Shown one piece after another: positions 1 through 7,444 of a stretch of DNA of 64,000 bases. A program made the translations under genes and the position numbers. The notes beneath the pieces were generated by a model. It did no database searches and was not told the origin of the DNA. It saw nothing but the letters and a program-made list of their open reading frames with translations. Within the stretch, counting starts at the first letter, position 1; each line of letters begins with the position of its first letter. The DNA is taken from NCBI RefSeq assembly GCF_047501535.1, contig NZ_JAZDRJ010000003.1:124001-188000 (forward strand). Direction: 5' to 3'. Origin of the DNA: Yanghanlia sp047501535. GTDB taxonomy: Bacteria > Pseudomonadota > Gammaproteobacteria > Burkholderiales > Burkholderiaceae_B.

Positions 1-1154
1 CATGTCCACGCAATCGACTGTGGTGAGCCCATTAGCATTACTTGCTTGGAGATCCGTCATGAGTTTGCCAATTGATAACTGCTCGACCATTGTCGGTGGT
101 GTGGACACCCATAAAGAGTTGCACGTTGCCGCCGTCGTTGATCACCACGATCGCTTATTGGGTAGCGCAAGCTTTCCTACGACCCGTCATGGGTATAAAA
201 GCATGCTCGCCTGGATGCGTTCCTTTGGGACTCTCAGCCGGGTAGGTGTGGAATGTACTGGCACCTACGGAGCCGGTTTGCTGCGTTACTTTCAGCAGGC
301 GGGCATTACTGTTCTCGAAGTGACCGCGCCCGATAAATCGGTGCGTCGCAAACGGGGCAAGGACGATACGATCGATGCAGAAAATGCGGCTCATGCCGCA
401 TACGCAGGCCGACGTACCGTCACACCCAAGACGCGCGATGGCATGATTGAATCCTTGCGCGTTTTAAAGGTGTGCCGCAAAACTGCTATCGCGGCTCGCC
501 GCATTGCGTTGCAAATGATTCAAATGCAAATCATCTCTGCCCCAGACAAGCTACGCGAACCCCTGCGCAAGATGACGCGAATGCAGCTCATCCGAACGTT
601 GGCAGCCTGGCGCCCTGACCTTAGCGGCTATCGGGACCTCACCACAGCCTATCGGATAACGTTCAAATCGCTCGCCCGTCGCTATCTGGAACTGCACGAT
701 GAAATCGCAGACCTGGATGTCATGATTAAAGCAATCGTGGACGATCTGGCGCCGGAGCTCGTCGCTCGTCAAGGCGTGGGTTATGAGTCGGCCTCACAGT
801 TGTTGATCACTGCCGGCGATAACCCGCAACGTCTACGCTCTGAAGCGAGCTTTGCCGCGCTCTGTGGCGTGAGTCCTATTCCTGCGTCATCTGGCATGAC
901 GCAACGGCATCGACCCAATCGCGGCGGCGACCGAGCCGCCAATAGCGCCTTGCACATCATCGCCATTGGTCGATTGCGCCTGGATCCCAAAACGCAAGAC
1001 TACATCGTGAAACGTACGGGACAAGGCTTATCTAAACTGGAAGTCCTGCGATGTTTGAAGCGCTACATCGCTCGGGAGGTGTTTTACATTCTACGAAGCC
1101 GTAATCACGAGATCAATCGGGCACAAATAGCAACTTGACAATTAGAAGGGCGTC
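1..1154 (+). mobile_element. IS110-family insertion sequence, left end outside the window
   Basis: The transposase gene fills almost all of this element. Only 58 bases precede the likely start codon before the window edge, and about 16 bases follow the stop before IS3-type coding sequence begins at about 1155. In IS110-group elements the non-coding RNA (bridge RNA) that guides recombination lies in the left non-coding end, which would be outside this window. The exact right boundary is inferred from where IS3 homology resumes. No terminal inverted repeat is visible, as expected for this family. Confidence 0.7.
59..1138 (+). CDS. IS110-family transposase (DEDD recombinase)
   Basis: This is a transposase that catalyses site-specific insertion of its own element using an RuvC-like DEDD domain and a C-terminal transposase_20 domain with a catalytic serine. 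The N-terminus shows the family pattern GGVDTHKELH followed by a beta strand. A DDTIDAENAA segment follows, typical of the third and fourth acidic residues. The C-terminal half has LCGVSPIPASSG and NRGGDRAANSALH, the hallmark of the Tnp domain. An in-frame ATG exists at position 2, but the ATG at 59 puts the family motif about 13 residues from the start, as is usual, and gives 359 residues. The frame is intact through the stop, so the enzyme could be active. It lies directly against an IS3 remnant, suggesting that it inserted into or beside an older element. Confidence 0.85.
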   Translation: MSLPIDNCSTIVGGVDTHKELHVAAVVDHHDRLLGSASFPTTRHGYKSMLAWMRSFGTLSRVGVECTGTYGAGLLRYFQQAGITVLEVTAPDKSVRRKRGKDDTIDAENAAHAAYAGRRTVTPKTRDGMIESLRVLKVCRKTAIAARRIALQMIQMQIISAPDKLREPLRKMTRMQLIRTLAAWRPDLSGYRDLTTAYRITFKSLARRYLELHDEIADLDVMIKAIVDDLAPELVARQGVGYESASQLLITAGDNPQRLRSEASFAALCGVSPIPASSGMTQRHRPNRGGDRAANSALHIIAIGRLRLDPKTQDYIVKRTGQGLSKLEVLRCLKRYIAREVFYILRSRNHEINRAQIAT

Positions 1155-1472
1155 AGAGGATCGCAATATGTGTCCATCCGCTATTCCGACCGGCTAAGCG
1201 AAGCCGGAATCAACCCGTCAGTCGGTAGCACGGGCAGTGCCTACGACAACGCACTGGCCGAGACAATCAACGGTCTGTACAAAACGGAAGTGATTCACCG
1301 CAGGGCGCCTTGGAAAACCAAGGCCGCAGTGGAACTGGCCACCCTGGAATGGGTGTCTTGGTTCAACCATCAACGCCTGCTGGAATCGATCGGAGACATC
1401 CCGCCGGCAGAAGCCGAAGAAAGGTACTATCGTCAACTTGCAGCACCCGCTGCGGAACCTGTTTTACTTTAA
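1155..1472 (+). pseudogene. IS3-family transposase OrfB, C-terminal fragment
   Basis: About 106 codons remain of an rve (DDE) integrase-type transposase that is normally near 280 residues. The visible part holds the last catalytic glutamate in the pattern GSAYDNALAETINGLYK, then EWVSWFNHQRLLESIGDIPP, which is typical of the IS3 OrfB C-terminus. The first two catalytic aspartates are absent because the 5' part is gone. A GTG at 1170 is in frame, but homology extends upstream of it, to about 1155, so the fragment should not be read as a gene starting there. It is non-functional. Confidence 0.8.
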
Positions 1473-1505
1473 CCAAACAGCCTCCGCGATTCCCGGTTCG
1501 ATTCA
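1155..1505 (+). mobile_element. IS3-family element, 3' remnant with right terminal repeat
   Basis: The fragment starts in the middle of the DDE integrase domain (frame reading RGSQYVSIRYSD) and runs through the transposase stop at 1472 to a terminal repeat. The bases 1481-1505, read on the minus strand, begin TGAATCGAACCGGG and resemble the well known TGAACCGCCCCGGG ends of one IS3 subgroup (recalled, not searched). Everything left of about 1155 is missing, replaced by the IS110 element. Confidence 0.65.
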
Positions 1506-1756
1506 GCTTGTCCCTGCATCGCGTCACCGACGATGAAGGCGTGCCCAGCGGAGAATTTGTCGTGCGCTCCGGCAATGATTATTACGCCGCGTCGGTTGAC
1601 GCAGCTACAGGCAATGTGACTCTCAACACTGCTGACGTCACATTTCAAGATATTGTTAACGGTGTTGACGCAGACGTTACCCTGACAGACCAACTGGTTA
1701 AGGTTGGAGTTAACGCTGAAGGTGATGTCGCAGGCATGGTTACCATTAGAACTACG
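1506..1756 (+). pseudogene. 3' remnant of an unidentified gene interrupted by the IS3 element
   Basis: Downstream of the IS3 end an open frame continues for about 80 codons (HRVTDDEGVPSGEFVV, then SVDAATGNVTLNTADV). It is rich in Val, Thr, Asp and Asn, in the style of beta-rich secreted or surface proteins. I do not recognise the family. The frame does not close before the terminator at 1757-1789, while a TAG lies at the right place in another frame, so at least one frameshift or other decay is likely. Its 5' part is not in the window. Confidence 0.35.
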
Positions 1757-3815
1757 AAACCGCCTTTCTTTCGGGACTGGCGGTTTTTTCGATGTCCCCC
1801 CGAATCACCCCCACCATCTCCGCGCCATGCGCGGCAATACTCTCTTCCCCCCAATCCTCATACCCCCACATCATCAGGCTTTGCTTCAGGCTGTCTTCTT
1901 CCCCTTTTTTGTAATACTGCCGTTTGGCGGCGGGGCTGTGGTTGCTCATGCTGGAATTTTTGGCGTGGCTGACCAGGCACAGGTTGCCGAAGGAATTGAG
2001 TATGGCCTCGGGCAAGTGCGGGATATCGAATTTGGGGTTTTGCGGGTAGTAGTGTTCCACCGAGCTGCGGAAGGTGAAGTGGAAGTTGGCGTCAGCGCCT
2101 TGCCTCAGCCACAGCAGGTAGTCCAGGTAGTTGAATACGAGGTTGTTGGCGATGTTGCCGAAGGTGAGGCGGGTTTCGTCGATGTCGGTGTCCCAGTTCT
2201 TGGCCTGTAGTTGGCCTTGTCGTTGGTAGATGATTTCGTAATAGTCGGCTTCGCCGCTGCGGCTTAAGAAGCGGTCGTACATAAAGCAGCGGGCGATGGC
2301 TTCCATGTGTTGCAGGTAGGCGCTGCCGGTGACTTCCTGGGCGTGGTATAGGTAGTGCAGGGCGGCGTTCAGCCAGTGTTTGTAGACCAGGGTGGGGGTG
2401 GACACATGCATGGCTGAAAGCAGCATGAGTATGCGGCGGTTCAATGTGGGGCTGTGTTCTGTGGCGCCAAAGGTGTTGACGTAATCCGGGCCGCTGTTGC
2501 GCCATATCAGGCGTTTCAGGCTCCAGTGGTTTTCGTTTGCCAGGTGCTCGCGCTTAATAATGTAGTGGTCGAAGAGGTATTTGCATTTCAGCAGGTCGTA
2601 GGTGAACTGTTTAATGCGCTCTCCCGCGTCGGCGTGGCGCAGCAGTTCTTGCTTGAAAGCGGGTATCAGGTTTTTGTCATCCAGTGCAATATCTTTGCCT
2701 GTGGTGGTGCGCAGCACTTGTAGCAAAAAGTTGGGGAAGTTGATGACGCTGCCAAACCGTTCGCCCATGTCTTCCGGGTTGGGCAAACCTCGCTCTTGGC
2801 CGGAGGGCGTTTGCGAAGCCACGTTCTGGCCACGGGCGCCCTGGATGAGGTCAGTCAGCAGCATGCGTGTCTCGGGGGCGGTTTCAACCGGGTTGTGGGG
2901 GCTTTCCTGTGGTTCTGCTCCAGTCAGCGCCTCGTGCAAGGCTTCAAAGTTCTCTGGCAGCAGGCGGCTCCAGTCGCGTTCTCCAAACAGGCGGTGGCGC
3001 TGTTCGACGGTAAACCCCATTTGCACGTAGCGCTCCATATGGGAACACGCCTCCCATACGCGGCTCAGGGTGTGTAGCCAGGCTTTGGTTTGGTGGGCAC
3101 TACCCGAATCGTGCAGCCGGCTCATCATCAGGGCTTTGAGCACTTCATGCTTTTCCAGCTGTTCCCCCCGGTTGTTCATTACTTCAAAATAGTGGTTCAG
3201 GTCGGTGTGTTCCGGCACTTCCACCCGCATGATTTGGGTGTTGTGGAATAGCTGTTCAGCAAACTCTGCCAGGCGCGTTGCCGCTTGGTTCAGAGTTTTG
3301 CGTGTGGCGCCCAGTACGGCGGGCACCAGGGTTTGGATGTTTTCATAACCGGCCCGGATGCTGTCGCTGTTCGCGGCATCCGGCAGTTCTCCCGTTGCGT
3401 GGGCCTCAAACGTACCCGAAAACAGGGCGTTCAGGGTTGCCAGGGAATGGGGGCGGCTTTCGAAGTTCAAGCATTGCCGCTGAAACCACTGCATGTCGAA
3501 TTCAGTATGCTTGCCGGCTATGCGCTTGAAATACGTGGCCAACAGGAATAGGGTGGTCAGGCGCTGTTGGCCGTCTATCACTTCATAGACGGGGCAGTGC
3601 AAGGCGTCGTCGGCCTTGCGGAATACCACCAAGGTGCCAATGTAATACTGCCGGGCCTTGCCCACAGAAAATGCCCGGCTGTCGCTTATGTCTTGAATCA
3701 GCTGTTCGATTTCAGCCTGGCCCCATGCGTAGTTGCGCTGATACATGGGAATCTCATATGTGGCTTGCCCGTTGAGCAATTCCTGTATGGAAAGCTGTTT
3801 GATGGGGTTATTCAT
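1752..3815 (-). CDS. DUF262 and DUF1524 (HNH nuclease) protein, GmrSD-like
   Basis: This is a 687-residue protein with an N-terminal DUF262 domain and a C-terminal DUF1524 region. DUF262 signatures are IPMYQRNYAW (residues 22-31), the NTP-binding/hydrolysis motif DGQQR (81-85) and YFEVMNNRGEQL (209-220). The DUF1524 His-Me-type signature is EHYYPQ (His588), GNL (610-612) and Asn620, so the nuclease looks intact. Proteins of this architecture (GmrSD, BrxU, SspE) are modification-sensing restriction or anti-phage factors that use nucleotide hydrolysis to gate DNA cleavage. The start at 3815 overlaps the preceding DUF262 gene by 8 bases, implying translational coupling. The final 12 codons are formed by a terminator that belongs to a decayed gene on the other strand, suggesting the 3' end was fused on acquisition. 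The specific target is unknown. Confidence 0.85.
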   Translation of the reverse strand: MNNPIKQLSIQELLNGQATYEIPMYQRNYAWGQAEIEQLIQDISDSRAFSVGKARQYYIGTLVVFRKADDALHCPVYEVIDGQQRLTTLFLLATYFKRIAGKHTEFDMQWFQRQCLNFESRPHSLATLNALFSGTFEAHATGELPDAANSDSIRAGYENIQTLVPAVLGATRKTLNQAATRLAEFAEQLFHNTQIMRVEVPEHTDLNHYFEVMNNRGEQLEKHEVLKALMMSRLHDSGSAHQTKAWLHTLSRVWEACSHMERYVQMGFTVEQRHRLFGERDWSRLLPENFEALHEALTGAEPQESPHNPVETAPETRMLLTDLIQGARGQNVASQTPSGQERGLPNPEDMGERFGSVINFPNFLLQVLRTTTGKDIALDDKNLIPAFKQELLRHADAGERIKQFTYDLLKCKYLFDHYIIKREHLANENHWSLKRLIWRNSGPDYVNTFGATEHSPTLNRRILMLLSAMHVSTPTLVYKHWLNAALHYLYHAQEVTGSAYLQHMEAIARCFMYDRFLSRSGEADYYEIIYQRQGQLQAKNWDTDIDETRLTFGNIANNLVFNYLDYLLWLRQGADANFHFTFRSSVEHYYPQNPKFDIPHLPEAILNSFGNLCLVSHAKNSSMSNHSPAAKRQYYKKGEEDSLKQSLMMWGYEDWGEESIAAHGAEMVGVIRGDIEKTASPERKAVS
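1757..1789 (+). terminator. Rho-independent terminator
   Basis: The 8-base stem AAACCGCC (1757-1764) pairs with GGCGGTTT (1779-1786), with a 14-base loop and a run of six T at 1784-1789. It points rightward and so belongs to the decayed gene on the plus strand. It lies inside the last codons of the convergent DUF262-DUF1524 gene. Confidence 0.8.
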
Positions 3816-5247
3816 GGTAGAGCATGTCCTTGAACAACTGGGTGATCTCTTCGACTCGGGTGGCTCGCACCATGTCGCCACTCAGGCTTGGGTAATCCAC
3901 GCTTAGGAAGTCGTCGGGTTGCACGGCTTCTTTTATCGTTAGAAAACGGTTGTTTTCCAACACGTAGTTATCCACGCTGGCCAGTTGCATGGTTTGCATT
4001 TGCAGCCTCAGGCTGTAGGCCCAGATAAAGGTTTTTTCCACCGCCCGGGCAATTTCCTTTAATCCGAACTTGTCGATGTAGGCGATCAGCAGGCAGTCGA
4101 ACATCAGGCGCACATATGTGTCGCCGGTACGCCTGTGCCCCGCATAGCGGTTCAAGGTTTCCAGAATTCGGGGCGCAAAACCATCAAGCGGCACTTGGCT
4201 CAGCTGGTTTCCCACAACGAAGTCAACGGCTTGGTCATAATGCGCAATCATTTCAAAGAAATGGCGGCCATTGATAACCGGCTGGTCAAAGTGGAAGGGG
4301 AAGGCTGTGGTTGCGCTGCTCGCCGTGTCTGTGTCCACCTGTTGGTTGTGGTGTTTGAGGTATTGCTCCGCAAACAGCAATGGCTTCATATAAGGGTAGG
4401 GGGCCGGCTGGGCCATATTCACGCCTTTAAAGAGGTGGATATGCGCTTTGCCAAAGTGGCGGGCTGAGGCGTTGCGTGACCAGTTCCGAATGCGAAACAG
4501 GTAGTCGCCAAATAGCGTCGCCAGCTTTTCCGTCTCCACCCTTTCCCAATGGCTGACGGTTCGTGCTTTTTGCGGCTCATCCTGCGGGGCGAACTCACGC
4601 AGGTGGAAGGCTTTAAGCAGGTCGTGCGGCTCCAGGTCGCGCCCTCGGGCGTTCTGCGAATCGAAGAACTGGAACGCTTCGGAAATATCTCTAAGCTCAA
4701 ACCACACGATCTCGCATTGATCGAGCAGAAAGGTAATCGTGTCTTCGGTGAATTCCGGGCGCGACACAATACGGCGTATCGTCAGGTAGTTGTTGCGCAC
4801 ATTGGCTTGCGAAAGCGGGTGTTCAATGCCGGGGTTCACGATGCGGGCGGCCAGGCTACTCAGGCGCGCCGCCAGCTCAGGGTTCTGAATGCGCGTTTCT
4901 TCCGGCCCGTGAACGCGCGCATCCACCAAGGCATGTATCGCCAGCACCAGGCTGACCGTGCGCTGCTGGCCGTCAACAATATTGCGGGTGTCGCCGTCGC
5001 GGTGCAACACAATGGTGCCAAGCCGGTAGGCGCCCGTACCTTTGTGGCGGTTAATGTCGGCAAACAGTTGGTGAACGTGGTGTGCCGTCCATTTATAAGG
5101 GCGCTGGTAGTTCGGGATATTCAGGTTGGGGCGGCTTAAAAACTCCGCAACGGTGGCCACCCCTTTTTTCAGGCCTTTTTCTGGGTGCGGCGGGTCAGGT
5201 TCAACGCCTGCATTGGGCGAGGGAGTAGCAACAGTAGACACAGACAT
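3808..5247 (-). CDS. DUF262 protein without a nuclease domain, partner of the downstream gene
   Basis: This 479-residue protein is the first gene of the two-gene operon. It has its own complete DUF262 domain: IPNYQRPYKW (44-53), DGQQR (92-96) and FFDSQNARGRDL (194-205). Unlike its partner it has no recognisable DUF1524/HNH signature; the C-terminal 270 residues are helical in character and unassigned. The N-terminus is a Pro/Ser/Thr-rich tail of about 25 residues before the domain. It could be a sensor or NTPase subunit controlling the nuclease partner, by analogy with GmrS controlling GmrD, but here both subunits carry DUF262. I see no strong ribosome-binding site before the ATG. Its location beside insertion sequences fits horizontal acquisition. 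Confidence 0.8.
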   Translation of the reverse strand: MSVSTVATPSPNAGVEPDPPHPEKGLKKGVATVAEFLSRPNLNIPNYQRPYKWTAHHVHQLFADINRHKGTGAYRLGTIVLHRDGDTRNIVDGQQRTVSLVLAIHALVDARVHGPEETRIQNPELAARLSSLAARIVNPGIEHPLSQANVRNNYLTIRRIVSRPEFTEDTITFLLDQCEIVWFELRDISEAFQFFDSQNARGRDLEPHDLLKAFHLREFAPQDEPQKARTVSHWERVETEKLATLFGDYLFRIRNWSRNASARHFGKAHIHLFKGVNMAQPAPYPYMKPLLFAEQYLKHHNQQVDTDTASSATTAFPFHFDQPVINGRHFFEMIAHYDQAVDFVVGNQLSQVPLDGFAPRILETLNRYAGHRRTGDTYVRLMFDCLLIAYIDKFGLKEIARAVEKTFIWAYSLRLQMQTMQLASVDNYVLENNRFLTIKEAVQPDDFLSVDYPSLSGDMVRATRVEEITQLFKDMLYHE

Positions 5248-5285
5248 ACGATAACGACCAAGCGCGGTGCTTTAATGGGACTCAA

Positions 5286-5410
5286 TGCAGCGCATTACTA
5301 GAGCCAAGTGCAGCGCGTTATGAGAAACAGAAACCGCGCAGCAGAAACCGCGTCAAAGTAACAAAATATGGCGGTAATGTCATGATCCGATGCCAGTAAC
5401 GTCATGAACC
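5286..5410. promoter_or_regulatory. Three pairs of short direct repeats upstream of the DUF262 operon
   Basis: The gap between the divergent DUF262 operon and the small membrane protein gene contains three repeat pairs. TGCAGCGCATTA (5286-5297) recurs as TGCAGCGCGTTA (5309-5320), spaced 23 bases. CAGAAACCGCG occurs at 5328-5338 and 5342-5352. GTAATGTCATGATCC (5374-5388) recurs as GTAACGTCATGAACC (5396-5410), spaced exactly 22 bases, about two helical turns, with a palindromic TCATGA core. These look like tandem protein-binding sites. No regulator gene is visible nearby. Confidence 0.45.
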
Positions 5411-5467
5411 ACCTTCATTGGCACGCTACCTGCATTCAGGCGTAGAATGAGCTTAAGGGGAACTGTC

Positions 5468-5845
5468 ATGCTACCGTTATTCAAAAAGTTGCCGGGCTAC
5501 ACCAGCCGGGGCAAATCCACGCCGGGGTTGGAACGCAAAGTGTTGCGCGCTATGCCTTACGCGTTTCTCACGATTATTTTTCTCTGTGGCCTGCCGTCGG
5601 TAATGGTGCGCTGGATGGAATGGCAGGGCAGCGAGCGTTCCGTTGATGCCTTCATTGGCCGTGTGGATATGATGGCTTTGGGTGTATTTTTTACACTGTT
5701 CAACGTGGCGGTCATGGTTACCATCGGGGCCATTCTTATTACGTTGATGAAAGGGCCGGGCTATGTGGCCGATGGCTACAAGCTGATTGACTCGGAATCG
5801 CCCGAGAAGCTCATCGACAAACCCTGGATTGGCGACCGCAAGTAA
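5468..5845 (+). CDS. Small inner-membrane protein of unknown function
   Basis: The product is 125 residues with two hydrophobic segments, roughly residues 28-46 (AFLTIIFLCGLPSVMV region) and 68-92 (MALGVFFTLFNVAVMVTIGAILI region). A basic N-terminus and a C-terminal tail of about 30 residues (GYKLIDSESPEKLIDKPWIGDRK region) flank them, both probably cytoplasmic. The ATG at 5468 is preceded by AAGGGG at 5455-5460, a good ribosome-binding site; the in-frame ATG at 5447 has none. I do not recognise a family. It is 98 bases upstream of argG, but argG has its own promoter-like sequence, so co-regulation is uncertain. Confidence 0.7.
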   Translation: MLPLFKKLPGYTSRGKSTPGLERKVLRAMPYAFLTIIFLCGLPSVMVRWMEWQGSERSVDAFIGRVDMMALGVFFTLFNVAVMVTIGAILITLMKGPGYVADGYKLIDSESPEKLIDKPWIGDRK

Positions 5846-5877
5846 AGGGGGCGAATCAGGGCGCACGCAAGCTGTGC

Positions 5878-5905
5878 TTCATAGCCGGGCCGTGGGGGAT
5901 ATAAT
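5878..5905 (+). promoter_or_regulatory. Probable argG promoter
   Basis: A perfect -10 hexamer TATAAT lies at 5900-5905, 16 bases after TTCATA (5878-5883, 4 of 6 matches to TTGACA). It is 38 bases upstream of the argG start codon. The weak -35 is the main doubt. Confidence 0.5.
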
Positions 5906-5943
5906 GGCATGTTATTTGATGTTATTCCCAAGGCCCGCCCACA

Positions 5944-7272
5944 ATGACAACCATACTTGAAGACGTACCTGTCGGCCAGAAGGTCGGCATTGCCTTTTCC
6001 GGGGGATTGGACACCAGCGCTGCATTGCTCTGGATGAAGAACAAGGGTTCCATCCCCTACGCCTACACCGCCAACCTGGGCCAGCCCGACGAGCCTGATT
6101 ACGAAGCCATCCCGCGCAAGGCGCTGGAATACGGCGCAAAAGTCGCGCGTCTGATCGACTGCCGCTCTCAATTGGTGGCCGAAGGCATTGCTGCATTGCA
6201 GGCGGGCGCTTTCCACGTCACGACCGCCGGTGTGGCGTACTTCAACACCACGCCGCTGGGCCGCGCTGTAACGGGCACCATGCTGGTGGCCGCCATGAAG
6301 GAAGACGACGTCCACATTTGGGGCGACGGCAGTACCTACAAGGGCAACGATATCGAGCGTTTCTACCGCTACGGCCTGCTCACCAACCCGGCTTTGCGCA
6401 TCTACAAGCCCTGGCTGGATCAAACCTTTATTGATGAGCTCGGCGGCCGGACGGAAATGTCCGAATACCTGGTGGAACACGGTTTCGACTACAAAATGTC
6501 TGTTGAAAAAGCCTATTCCACCGACTCCAACATGCTGGGCGCCACCCACGAAGCGAAAGATCTGGAATACCTGAATTCCGGTATTCGCATTGTTGACCCC
6601 ATTATGGGTGTGGCGTTCTGGCGCGACGATGTCAAGATCGACGCCGAAGAAGTCACCGTGCGCTTTGAAGAAGGCCAGCCGGTAGCGCTGAATGGCGTGG
6701 AATACGCCGACCCGGTGGAACTCATGCTGGAAGCCAACCGCATTGGCGGCCGCCATGGCCTGGGCATGAGCGACCAAATCGAAAACCGCATTATTGAAGC
6801 CAAGAGCCGCGGCATTTACGAAGCCCCGGGCATGGCGCTGCTGCACATCGCTTACGAGCGCCTGGTCACCGGCATTCATAACGAAGACACCATCGAGCAA
6901 TACCGCATTAACGGCCTGCGCCTGGGCCGCCTGCTGTACCAGGGCCGCTGGTTCGACCCGCAAGCCATTATGCTGCGTGAAACCGCTCAGCGCTGGGTGG
7001 CACGCGCCATTACGGGTGAGGTGGTGATTGAACTGCGTCGCGGTAATGATTATTCCTTGCTCGACACGCGTTCTGAAAACCTGACATACCAGCCCGAGCG
7101 CCTGACCATGGAAAGCGGAGAATCCAGCTTCTCACCGCGTGACCGTATTGGTCAGCTCACAATGCGCAATCTCGACATTGTCGATACGCGCGAGAAACTG
7201 TTCACCTACTCCAAGGCCGGCTTGCTGACGGCAGGCGAGGGCACGACGCTGCCGCAGTTAAAGGGTAAGTAA
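5944..7272 (+). CDS. argG: Argininosuccinate synthase
   Basis: ArgG condenses citrulline and aspartate with ATP to give argininosuccinate, the penultimate step of arginine biosynthesis, in the cytoplasm. The 442-residue length and sequence fit the longer, E. coli-like class. The ATP-binding SGGLDTS loop is near residues 19-25, followed by NLGQPDEPDYE. Further conserved stretches are TTPLGRAVTGTML and WGDGSTYKGNDIERFYRYG. It faces argF, with which it shares a bidirectional terminator, so the last two dedicated steps from ornithine are clustered here but not in one operon. Confidence 0.96.
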   Translation: MTTILEDVPVGQKVGIAFSGGLDTSAALLWMKNKGSIPYAYTANLGQPDEPDYEAIPRKALEYGAKVARLIDCRSQLVAEGIAALQAGAFHVTTAGVAYFNTTPLGRAVTGTMLVAAMKEDDVHIWGDGSTYKGNDIERFYRYGLLTNPALRIYKPWLDQTFIDELGGRTEMSEYLVEHGFDYKMSVEKAYSTDSNMLGATHEAKDLEYLNSGIRIVDPIMGVAFWRDDVKIDAEEVTVRFEEGQPVALNGVEYADPVELMLEANRIGGRHGLGMSDQIENRIIEAKSRGIYEAPGMALLHIAYERLVTGIHNEDTIEQYRINGLRLGRLLYQGRWFDPQAIMLRETAQRWVARAITGEVVIELRRGNDYSLLDTRSENLTYQPERLTMESGESSFSPRDRIGQLTMRNLDIVDTREKLFTYSKAGLLTAGEGTTLPQLKGK

Positions 7273-7308
7273 CCTCGTGTTAGCGTGAATTCGCTAACGC
7301 TGTAATAG

Positions 7309-7343
7309 AAAAAGGGTGCCGGTCGAAAGATCGGCACCCTTTT
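7309..7343. terminator. Bidirectional terminator between argG and argF
   Basis: The stem AAAAGGGTGCCG (7309-7320 plus 7321) pairs with CGGCACCCTTTT (7332-7343) around a short GTCGAAAGAT-type loop. A T run exists on both strands. A second small inverted repeat, GTTAGCG/CGCTAAC, lies just upstream at 7279-7298. Confidence 0.85.
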
Positions 7344-7444
7344 GCTTTATGTTTGACTAAACCGTGTGAACCTTGTTGCGCAGGCGCTTGCAGGGGCGAC
7401 CGCCGTGCAGGTCGGCTAAGCTTTGGTTCAGCTGAGTTTTGCTA

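Noticed and set aside
5776..6963. Long open frame (395 codons) on the minus strand opposite argG
   Set aside because: No family sequence; it mirrors a conserved gene in a GC-rich genome where antisense frames stay open by chance.
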